Shown: positions 1-4,924 of the stretch, piece by piece
Layout of the letters: the number at the start of each line of letters is the position of its first letter
How positions within the stretch are numbered: position 1 is the stretch's first letter
NCBI GenBank assembly: GCA_964467615.1
Contig: CAYXRK010000258.1
Span: 1-5,200 of the forward strand
DNA length: 5,200 bases
Reading direction: 5' to 3'
Origin: CAYXRK01 sp964467615
GTDB lineage: Bacteria; Hydrogenedentota; Hydrogenedentia; Hydrogenedentales; GCA-2746185
Position numbers and translations under genes: made by a program
The notes under the pieces: generated by a model
Seen by the model: the letters and a program-made list of their open reading frames with translations, nothing else
Database searches by the model: none
Told to the model about the DNA's origin: nothing

Positions 1-96
1 CCGTTCCTTTTTTCGCGCCGAGAGTGTAGCCTATATTATGAACTAGTTAGTAAGTACAATTAGATGCGTTTGCCCTGGGCTTCACCCCGTCACCGA

Positions 97-125
97 TTGA
101 CAGATTCTGCCATCGCGGGTATACT
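97..125 (+). promoter_or_regulatory. Sigma-70-type promoter of rpoN
   Basis: TTGACA at 97-102 is a perfect -35 hexamer. It is separated by exactly 17 bases from TATACT at 120-125, a five-of-six match to the -10 consensus. The predicted start of transcription is near 132, which gives a leader of about 39 nt before the rpoN start codon. The match and spacing are seen in the sequence; activity is inferred. The last T of the -10 box is also the first base of a sigma-54 element, so the two polymerase holoenzymes could not bind together. Confidence 0.75.
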
Positions 126-140
126 GGCATAGATTTTGCT
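125..140 (+). promoter_or_regulatory. Putative sigma-54 (-24/-12) promoter of rpoN
   Basis: The 16 bases TGGCATAGATTTTGCT match the sigma-54 consensus TGGCACG-N4-TTGCW except for the C and G after TGGCA. The invariant GG (126-127) and GC (138-139) are ten bases apart, as sigma-54 requires, and the preceding C at 124 fits the consensus pyrimidine. The predicted start of transcription is near 151, about 20 nt before the rpoN start and just ahead of its ribosome binding site. This would be autoregulation by the gene's own product. No enhancer-binding-protein site can be identified in the short upstream stretch, so activity remains inference. Confidence 0.55.
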
Positions 141-155
141 GCGAGTGGCCGCTGC

Positions 156-162
156 GGGGGAG
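156..162 (+). promoter_or_regulatory. Ribosome binding site of rpoN
   Basis: GGGGGAG ends 8 bases before the GTG at 171, 11 before the ATG at 174 and 17 before the ATG at 180. Spacing therefore favours the GTG (or the adjoining ATG at 174) over the ATG at 180. The choice changes only the first three residues. Confidence 0.55.
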
Positions 163-170
163 TACGCGCC

Positions 171-1619
171 GTGATGCATATGGAACACCGCCTGGTCCAG
201 AACCAGAGCCAGCGGTTGATGCTCACGCAAAAAATGCAGCAGGCGCTGCAGATTCTCCAATATTCCGGCACCGAACTCGAACAATACGTCCAGCAAGAGC
301 TGGAAACGAACCCGCTGCTGGATCGTCAGCAGATCCCCACGGAGCCTCTCGCGACGAATACCAGCTTGCAGCCGAATGGCGCGGCGACGAAATCCACCGG
401 GAGCGACGGCGCGACGTATGACGACGGTTTCGATATGGACGAGTTTCTGGGGAAGTGGGGGCAACGTTTCAAAGAAGGCCGCGATTTTAGCACCAACCGC
501 GACCTCTCCGACCGCCGCGATTTTTACGCGAACTCGGTCAGCAAGCCTGAGTCGTTGTCGCACCATTTAGTTGCCCAATTGGGCATTTTCGGTCTTGAGT
601 CCAAACGTCTCGCCATTGGCGAGCGGATTGTCGGAGAGATCGACGATCGGGGTTATTTCACGGGGTCGATTGACGAAATCGCCGCCGACTTCCACGTTAC
701 GCCTGACGAAGTCGAGCGGGTGCTCTATGTCGTTCAACGGTTCGAGCCCACGGGCGTCGGGGCGAGGGACGTCCAGGAATGCCTGCTGCTGCAAATCAAC
801 GTCGAGTATCCGGATTGCGATGAGTTGCGCCGGCTCGTGGAGCACCACCTGGACGACTTGCAAAATCGACAGATTCCGAAGATCGCCAAGGCGATGGGCA
901 TTGAGCCCGTCCACGTCGAGGAATTGAAGGCGCTGCTCGCCACGCTCGATCCTTGGCCCGGCCGGCGTTTCGAGTCGGAACCGACGCAATACGTTACACC
1001 CGACCTGACTGTTGAAAAGATTGACGACGACTGGGTCGTGCGGCTCAGCAACGAGAGCGTGCCCGAGTTGAGCATCAATGAGGACTATCGAAAACTCACG
1101 CGGGACAAATCAATCGCAAGGGACGAGAAGGAATACATCCGCGACAAATTGCGATCGGCGCAGTGGTTGATTCGGAACATCGACCAGCGTCAGCAGACCA
1201 TCCTGCGGATCGGCACGGCGATTATGGAGGTGCAACGGGAGTTTCTTGAAAAAGGCGTGGAGAAACTAAGGCCGCTCACGTTGCAGGAGATTGCGGACAT
1301 GGTGGGCGTGCACGAGGCCACGGTCAGCCGCACGACCCGAGGCAAATACATGCAGACGCCGCAGGGTCTGTTCGAGCTCAAGTATTTCTTTTCGCCCGCC
1401 ATTCCGAAAAAAGAGGGCCAAGATCAGTCCTCGAAAAGCGTCCAATCGATGATCAAGAAAATTATCGAGGGCGAGGACAAACAAAAGCCGCTGAGCGATC
1501 AGGCCATCGCGGACATGCTCAATAAGCAAGGTCTCGAAATCGCCCGCCGCACGGTCACCAAGTACCGCAAGACGCTGCGGGTCCCCTCGACCACGAAGCG
1601 CCGCCAATACGCGGCGTAG
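171..1619 (+). CDS. rpoN: RNA polymerase sigma-54 factor RpoN
   Basis: This is the alternative sigma factor that directs RNA polymerase to -24/-12 promoters and needs an ATP-driven enhancer-binding protein to open them. At 482 residues it is close to the usual family length (E. coli 477), with all regions present. Region I (about 4-50) is Gln/Leu-rich, with the LTQKMQQALQIL core and the ELETNPLL end typical of the activator-responsive segment. Region II (about 51-115) is a variable, acidic linker. The core-binding domain (about 120-300) contains the family motif GVGARDVQECLLLQ (195-208). The -12-contacting helix-turn-helix is at about 369-393 (LQEIADMVGVHEATVSR), followed by the conserved KYMQTPQGLFELKYFFS. 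The RpoN box, which reads the -24 element, is ARRTVTKYRK (458-467). No key motif is missing. The GTG start at 171 is preferred by SD spacing; ATG 174 is nearly as good. It is transcribed alone here, convergent with clpB, with overlapping sigma-70 and sigma-54 promoters in front. The family assignment is secure. Confidence 0.97.
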   Translation: MMHMEHRLVQNQSQRLMLTQKMQQALQILQYSGTELEQYVQQELETNPLLDRQQIPTEPLATNTSLQPNGAATKSTGSDGATYDDGFDMDEFLGKWGQRFKEGRDFSTNRDLSDRRDFYANSVSKPESLSHHLVAQLGIFGLESKRLAIGERIVGEIDDRGYFTGSIDEIAADFHVTPDEVERVLYVVQRFEPTGVGARDVQECLLLQINVEYPDCDELRRLVEHHLDDLQNRQIPKIAKAMGIEPVHVEELKALLATLDPWPGRRFESEPTQYVTPDLTVEKIDDDWVVRLSNESVPELSINEDYRKLTRDKSIARDEKEYIRDKLRSAQWLIRNIDQRQQTILRIGTAIMEVQREFLEKGVEKLRPLTLQEIADMVGVHEATVSRTTRGKYMQTPQGLFELKYFFSPAIPKKEGQDQSSKSVQSMIKKIIEGEDKQKPLSDQAIADMLNKQGLEIARRTVTKYRKTLRVPSTTKRRQYAA

Positions 1620-1626
1620 CGACCCG

Positions 1627-1641
1627 GCCGGATTGTCCGGC
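1627..1641 (+). other. Short hairpin immediately after rpoN
   Basis: GCCGGA (1627-1632) and TCCGGC (1636-1641) form a perfect 6-bp GC-rich stem with a 3-nt loop, 7 bases after the rpoN stop. No T-run follows, so it is not a classical intrinsic terminator. It may protect the mRNA 3' end or slow polymerase. The same arm sequences recur in the larger stem at 1719-1748, so the two elements could pair alternatively. Confidence 0.4.
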
Positions 1642-1709
1642 AGTATTGGTGTGCCTCCGCCGCAGTGAAGCCTCTCTGGGAACTGGTTCTTTTCCCTCGA
1701 ACTTTGGAC

Positions 1710-1748
1710 AAAAAAGTAGGGCCGGACGCTGGGGTGAACGTCCGGCCC
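1710..1748 (-). terminator. Intrinsic terminator reading leftward (probable clpB transcript end)
   Basis: GGGCCGGACG (1719-1728) and CGTCCGGCCC (1739-1748) form a perfect 10-bp GC-rich stem around a 10-nt loop. Read on the - strand, the stem is followed by TAC and then six Ts (1715-1710), the layout of a Rho-independent terminator. On the + strand the stem is followed by TTGGGAGG, so it should not terminate rpoN efficiently. No - strand gene lies between it and clpB, so it most likely ends a clpB mRNA with an unusually long 3' UTR (about 325-360 nt), or a separate small RNA from the same strand. Confidence 0.6.
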
Positions 1749-1750
1749 TT

Positions 1751-1836
1751 GGGAGGGAAGGATTTGGAGTCAATGGGAGGCAAGGACTCCAACCCTTTAG
1801 GGTATGACGATCCGCCTTGGGTTTGGGAGGGAGGGG
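1751..1836 (+). repeat. Three copies of a GGGAGG-type purine motif
   Basis: GGGAGGGAAGGA (1751-1762), GGGAGGCAAGGA (1775-1786) and GGGAGGGAGGGG (1825-1836) are near-identical 12-mers. The second differs from the first at one position, the third at two. In the folding suggested by the local inverted repeats, the core of the first lies between hairpins, the second mostly in the 1772-1784 loop, and the third almost entirely in the 1817-1834 loop, so the GGGAGG cores are exposed. On the opposite strand the motifs read as CCTCCC, resembling an anti-Shine-Dalgarno core. No coding explanation is seen. The function is unknown. Confidence 0.5.
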
Positions 1837-1845
1837 CGGACCGTC
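1764..1845 (+). other. Tandem hairpins in the rpoN-clpB gap
   Basis: Two further inverted repeats are visible. TTGGAGTC (1764-1771) pairs with GACTCCAA (1785-1792), a perfect 8-bp stem with a 13-nt purine-rich loop. GACGATCCGCC (1806-1816) pairs with GGCGGACCGTC (1835-1845), 10 of 11 bp, with an 18-nt G-rich loop. Together with the 1719-1748 stem they form a run of three stem-loops in about 130 bases. Such density points to a structured RNA or to the paired 3' UTRs of converging genes. No known RNA family was recognised. Confidence 0.45.
1819..1836 (+). other. G-quadruplex motif
   Basis: The run GGG-TTT-GGG-A-GGG-A-GGGG has four G-tracts of three or more with loops of 3, 1 and 1 nt, which are sequence rules for a very stable quadruplex. 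It lies inside the loop of the 1806-1845 hairpin, on the strand that would be the rpoN 3' UTR in RNA. The pattern is read directly; folding in the cell is inferred. Confidence 0.6.
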
Positions 1846-1846
1846 A

Positions 1847-1878
1847 CCACTGGTTGTTACACCAGATGTGGCCTTTTT
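1847..1878 (+). terminator. Possible intrinsic terminator of rpoN
   Basis: CCACTGGT (1847-1854) can pair with ACCA (1861-1864) and GTGG (1868-1871) around a 6-nt loop, with a bulge of about three bases on the right arm. CC and a run of five Ts (1874-1878) follow. The order stem, then U-tract suits rightward termination, about 255 nt beyond the rpoN stop. The stem is short and imperfect, so confidence is moderate. Confidence 0.45.
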
Positions 1879-1947
1879 ATTCGGTGGGCGGCGCCGCTCG
1901 GCGTAACACATGGGCCGAACGACCAACCACCCTATTCAACTGTGTCA

Positions 1948-1985
1948 GGCGCGGGATCGAGGCTTCTCAGTCTGAAGCCCGCGCC
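1948..1985 (-). other. GC-rich inverted repeat downstream of clpB
   Basis: GGCGCGGG (1948-1955) is perfectly complementary to CCCGCGCC (1978-1985). A further CTTC/GAAG pair (1963-1966 with 1974-1977) can stack inside, leaving a 7-nt bulge. It lies about 90 nt beyond the clpB stop on the - strand. No T-run follows in either direction, so this is a stable stem rather than an evident intrinsic terminator; it could act in mRNA protection or factor-assisted termination. Confidence 0.45.
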
Positions 1986-1998
1986 GGAACCCGCAATC

Positions 1999-2038
1999 TC
2001 GTTCGCAGCAACTTAGTTACAGTAACACTGACGAACGA
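1999..2038 (-). other. Long hairpin just beyond the clpB stop
   Basis: TCGTTCGCAG (1999-2008) pairs with CTG (2028-2030) and CGAACGA (2032-2038), giving ten pairs with one bulged A. An inner near-palindrome GTTAC-A-GTAAC (2016-2026) can extend it. It begins 35 nt after the clpB stop. No U-tract follows, so it is a candidate 3'-end stabiliser or a protein-bound site, not a clear terminator. Confidence 0.4.
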
Positions 2039-2073
2039 TTCCGGTCCCATATTCAATTCGTTTAGGGGCCGCG

Positions 2074-4665
2074 TTACGCCGCTGCTCGATGTTTTGGCTC
2101 GAACCGCAAGTTCTCCCCTTCTACTAGTATGGTAACAACGGAGTCCTCGCCGATATTCCCGCGCAGGATTTCCATTGCCATCGGATCCAGTATCAATCGC
2201 TGAATTACGCGCTTGAGCGGGCGCGCCCCGTACACCGGGTCGAAACCACGCTCGGCGAGCAACTCGCGCGCCTCGTTACTCAATTCAACTGTGATTCGCT
2301 TGTCGGCAAGCCGTTTCAACAACTGCCGTAGCTGTATATCCACGATCGCGCGAATTTGTTCCCTGCCGAGCGGCCGGAAGATCACGATATCGTCGATACG
2401 ATTTACAAATTCCGGACGGAACCGGCGCTTCAACGCGGTCAACACGTACTCCTCGGACTCCTCGTCCGAGAGGCCTTGGGCGAACACTTCGGAACCCAGG
2501 TTCGAGGTCATAATCACGACCGCGTTCCGAAAGTCCACCGTCCGGCCTTGACCGTCGGTAAGCCGCCCGTCGTCAAGAAGTTGCAACAGAACGTTGAACA
2601 CATCCTCGTGCGCCTTCTCGATTTCGTCCAACAAGATAACGCTGTACGGCCTGCGCCGGATGACTTCGGTAAGCTGTCCGCCTTCCTCGTATCCGATGTA
2701 GCCGGGCGGCGCGCCGATCAACCGCGCGACCGTGTGCCGCTCCATGTACTCACTCATGTCAATGCGCACCATCGCCTTCTCGTCGTCGAACAGCAGCCCC
2801 GCCAGAGTGCGTGCCAGCTCGGTTTTTCCTACGCCGGTTGGGCCGAGGAAGATGAAGGAGCCGATGGGGCGGTTGGGTTCTTTTAGGCCCGCGCGGGCGC
2901 GCCGGACGGCGTCGGAAACGCTCCGGAGCGCCTTCTCTTGGCCGATGACGTGGGCGCGGAGCTCGTCTTCCATGCGGACGAGGCGTTCCATCTCGCCTTC
3001 CATTAGCTTGTCAACAGGGACTTTTGTCCAACTCGAGACAATTTTCGCAATATGCTGATCGGTGACTTCTTCGGTGATGTAGGCAACGTCCTTCTGAAGC
3101 TCCCCTAAACGCGCCTGCTTCGCCTCCAATTGCTTTTGAAGCTCTCCGAAAGTGCCGTAGCGTAGCTCCGCAACGCGCGCGAGATCGCCGCGGCGTTCGG
3201 CGATTTCCTCTTCTCGCTTCGCTTCGTCGATTTTTCCAGTTACCTCGCGGATGGCGTCGACGATTTCCTTTTGCGCGAGCCATTTGGCCTTTTTCGCCGT
3301 AATCTCTTCGCGCAGTTGGGCGAGTTCTTTTTCGATTCCTTCGCGATGTTCGTCCGCCGTCTTACCCTTTTCTTTCTTGAGGGCGAGTTGTTCAATTTCG
3401 AGTTGGCGGATGCGGCGATCCAAGACGTCGATTTCGTAGGGCATGCTGTCGATTTCGATACGCAGCCGCGAGGCCGCTTCGTCGATGAGGTCGATGGCCT
3501 TGTCCGGCAGGAAGCGGTCCGCGATGTAGCGGTTGCTGAGGGTCGCGGCGGCGACGATGGCCGCATCCTGAATACGCACGCCGTGGTGGACTTCGTACCG
3601 CTCCTTCAAACCGCGCAGGATGGCGATGGTGTCTTCGACGTTTGGTTCGCCCACGAGCACCGGCTGGAACCGCCGCTCGAGCGCCGCGTCCTTCTCGATG
3701 TGTTTCTTGTACTCGTTCAGCGTTGTCGCGCCGATGCAATGCAGGTCGCCGCGCGCCAACGCCGGCTTGAGCATGTTCGAGGCGTCCATTGCGCCTTCGG
3801 CGGCACCCGCGCCCACGATAGTGTGGAGTTCATCGATGAATAGGACGATGTTTCCACCCGCCTCTTCGACTTCGCGCAAAACGGCCTTTAGGCGATCTTC
3901 GAATTCGCCGCGGAACTTCGCGCCAGCGACCATCGCGCCGAGGTCGAGCGTCGCAACTCGTTTATTTTTAAGACTTTCCGGCACGTCGCCGGCGACAACA
4001 CGCTGGGCGAGACCCTCGACAATGGCGGTTTTGCCGACGCCGGGCTCGCCAATCAGCACGGGATTGTTCTTGGTGCGTCTGGAAAGCACCTGAATCACGC
4101 GCCGGATTTCCTCATCACGCCCGATAACGGGATCGAGTTTACCGGCGCGAGCGAGTTGCGTTAGGTCACGTGTGTACTTTGCGAGCGAGTCATAAGTGGC
4201 TTCCGCGTTCGGATCTGTAACGCGTTGATTGCCACGCACTTCGCGCAGCGCAGAGAGCAGGCCGTCGTGTGTGACACCCGCTTTTTTCAGGATTTCCGCA
4301 GCGGGATCCGAACCGAGGGCAAGAATCCCGACCAGGATATGCTCGGTGCTCAGGTATTCGTCCTTGAGAGTCTGGGCGAATTTCCAGCCCTCATCGAGTG
4401 TCTTTTGCGCCGCTCTGCCAAGGCCGGGTGAGCCGCCACCGCTTACGCGCGGCATCGCGGCGAGCGCCTGGGTGGCCGTTTTGTGTACGGTCTGTCCCGC
4501 GACACCGAGCCGTTGAAGCACTGCGGGCACAGCGCCCTGTTCCTGGCCGATGAGCGACAGAAGCAGATGCACGGGCGCAATCTCAGGGTTGCCGTGTTGC
4601 GAGGCGCTGTCCATTGCCTCGGACAGGGCTTCCTGGGCTTTTATGGTCAATTTGTCTAACCGCAT
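2074..4665 (-). CDS. clpB: ATP-dependent chaperone/disaggregase ClpB (Hsp100)
   Basis: This is a cytoplasmic AAA+ hexamer that, with DnaK/DnaJ/GrpE, threads proteins out of aggregates. It has 863 residues from the ATG at 4665 (E. coli ClpB 857). The N domain is 1-145. In D1, Walker A is GEPGVGKT (206-213), Walker B is VLFIDE (274-279), the arginine fingers are R331/R332, and the pore loop is KFRG (250-253, Phe where Tyr is usual). The coiled-coil middle domain, about 406-526 and rich in Glu, Lys, Arg and Leu, marks ClpB. In D2, Walker A is GPTGVGKT (608-615), the pore loop is GYIGYEEGG (655-663), Walker B is ILLDEIEK (677-684) and the sensor-2 motif is GAR (813-815). The long middle domain and the lack of an IGF/VGF ClpP-docking loop argue against ClpA or ClpC. 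An in-frame ATG at 4677 would add four residues, but GGAG (4675-4672) lies six bases before the ATG at 4665, which favours that start. It appears monocistronic, convergent with rpoN, and is preceded by a sigma-54 promoter. Confidence 0.97.
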   Translation of the reverse strand: MRLDKLTIKAQEALSEAMDSASQHGNPEIAPVHLLLSLIGQEQGAVPAVLQRLGVAGQTVHKTATQALAAMPRVSGGGSPGLGRAAQKTLDEGWKFAQTLKDEYLSTEHILVGILALGSDPAAEILKKAGVTHDGLLSALREVRGNQRVTDPNAEATYDSLAKYTRDLTQLARAGKLDPVIGRDEEIRRVIQVLSRRTKNNPVLIGEPGVGKTAIVEGLAQRVVAGDVPESLKNKRVATLDLGAMVAGAKFRGEFEDRLKAVLREVEEAGGNIVLFIDELHTIVGAGAAEGAMDASNMLKPALARGDLHCIGATTLNEYKKHIEKDAALERRFQPVLVGEPNVEDTIAILRGLKERYEVHHGVRIQDAAIVAAATLSNRYIADRFLPDKAIDLIDEAASRLRIEIDSMPYEIDVLDRRIRQLEIEQLALKKEKGKTADEHREGIEKELAQLREEITAKKAKWLAQKEIVDAIREVTGKIDEAKREEEIAERRGDLARVAELRYGTFGELQKQLEAKQARLGELQKDVAYITEEVTDQHIAKIVSSWTKVPVDKLMEGEMERLVRMEDELRAHVIGQEKALRSVSDAVRRARAGLKEPNRPIGSFIFLGPTGVGKTELARTLAGLLFDDEKAMVRIDMSEYMERHTVARLIGAPPGYIGYEEGGQLTEVIRRRPYSVILLDEIEKAHEDVFNVLLQLLDDGRLTDGQGRTVDFRNAVVIMTSNLGSEVFAQGLSDEESEEYVLTALKRRFRPEFVNRIDDIVIFRPLGREQIRAIVDIQLRQLLKRLADKRITVELSNEARELLAERGFDPVYGARPLKRVIQRLILDPMAMEILRGNIGEDSVVTILVEGENLRFEPKHRAAA

Positions 4666-4671
4666 GGGAAT

Positions 4672-4675
4672 CTCC
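4672..4675 (-). promoter_or_regulatory. Ribosome binding site deciding the clpB start
   Basis: GGAG on the - strand is followed by six bases (ATTCCC) and then the ATG at 4665. The upstream in-frame ATG at 4677 overlaps this GGAG and has no comparable site of its own. The protein from 4665 begins MRLDKLT, like typical ClpB N termini. Confidence 0.75.
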
Positions 4676-4676
4676 A

Positions 4677-4700
4677 TTCCAACGACAGGATTTCCAACGA
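4677..4700 (-). repeat. 9-bp direct repeat in the clpB leader
   Basis: TTCCAACGA occurs at 4677-4685 and again at 4692-4700 (TCGTTGGAA on the clpB strand), 15 bases apart. The distal copy overlaps the predicted transcription start and the proximal copy abuts the ribosome binding site. It could be a translational or repressor site, or chance. Confidence 0.35.
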
Positions 4701-4709
4701 AAAACTTAG

Positions 4710-4725
4710 GGCAACTCGCGTGCCA
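4710..4725 (-). promoter_or_regulatory. Sigma-54 (-24/-12) promoter of clpB
   Basis: Read on the - strand, TGGCACGCGAGTTGCC matches the consensus TGGCACG-N4-TTGCW at every fixed base except the last (C instead of A/T). The GG (4724-4723) and GC (4712-4711) are exactly ten bases apart. The predicted start is near 4699, giving a leader of about 34 nt that contains the GGAG site. No convincing sigma-70 or sigma-32 promoter and no CIRCE (TTAGCACTC-N9-GAGTGCTAA) was seen in the same upstream region. Motif and position are direct observations; use by RpoN is a strong inference, helped by an intact rpoN in the same window. Confidence 0.75.
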
Positions 4726-4835
4726 AGTGCGAAATCTTTCAGCGAAACGACTTGCAACGATTACCCAAACCTTACTTCGGTCAAAAGTGCGCGGTCGTGT
4801 ACCATTCTGAAACGGAGCGGGTGATCATCGGCCAG

Positions 4836-4856
4836 ACTTGAACTTGACACAGGTCA
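4836..4856. promoter_or_regulatory. Candidate regulator-binding repeats between clpB and the small gene
   Basis: ACTTGA occurs twice in tandem (4836-4847), and TGAC-ACAG-GTCA (4845-4856) is a perfect inverted repeat. The inverted repeat overlaps the -35 box of the rightward promoter and lies about 145-155 bases upstream of the predicted clpB start. That distance is typical for enhancer-binding-protein sites serving sigma-54 promoters. It could be an operator, an upstream activating site, both, or coincidence. Confidence 0.3.
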
Positions 4857-4872
4857 CTTTCAGCGCAATAAT
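4844..4872 (+). promoter_or_regulatory. Sigma-70-type promoter of the small downstream gene
   Basis: TTGACA (4844-4849) is a perfect -35 box. It is followed after exactly 17 bases by AATAAT (4867-4872), five of six matches to the -10 box. The predicted start is near 4879, about 46 nt before the ATG at 4925. The match quality supports the small ORF as a genuinely expressed gene. Confidence 0.7.
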
Positions 4873-4924
4873 AAATTTGGAAACCAGTCGGCTGGAATTC
4901 TTTATGGTTCAGTAAGTATTCACA

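Noticed and set aside
1..96. Tail of an upstream gene, or a divergent leftward promoter, ahead of rpoN
   Set aside because: All + frames close within the first 63 bases with no recognisable peptide. The AT-rich stretch at 31-60 gives only poor or badly spaced -35/-10 pairs on either strand. Nothing can be supported.
1555..1926. Open reading frame of 123 codons on the - strand, with a proline-rich segment resembling translated repeat elements
   Set aside because: It overlaps the rpoN C terminus in antisense and the hairpin region, and has no start signal or domain. The LTPNPSLP-like stretch arises from the purine/pyrimidine repeats.
1620..2073. tRNA, CRISPR array or insertion sequence in the hairpin-rich gap
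   Set aside because: There is no T-loop GGTTCRANTCC or cloverleaf, the repeats are irregular rather than evenly spaced, and there is no transposase or terminal inverted repeat pair with target duplication.
1665..2135. Open reading frame of 156 codons on the + strand between rpoN and clpB
   Set aside because: It runs through the inverted repeats and the clpB 3' end, its translation has no recognisable domain or regular composition, and its upstream region has no ribosome site. It is a chance ORF.
2356..2886. Long open frames antisense to clpB
   Set aside because: These are shadows of clpB codon bias. Their translations show no family resemblance, while the clpB frame is conserved throughout.
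2074..4665. Assignment as ClpA or ClpC instead of ClpB
   Set aside because: The long middle domain, the overall length and the absence of an IGF/VGF ClpP-docking loop fit ClpB.
4666..4800. CIRCE or sigma-32 heat-shock promoter for clpB
   Set aside because: I searched by eye for TTAGCACTC/GAGTGCTAA and for the sigma-32 -35/-10 pair on the clpB strand and found no acceptable match.
4878..4893. A third sigma-54 element (TGG...GGCT with GG-N10-GC) ahead of the small gene
   Set aside because: Only the GG, GC and a few other bases match; the TGGCAC and TTGC blocks are largely absent. The sigma-70-type promoter explains the gene better.
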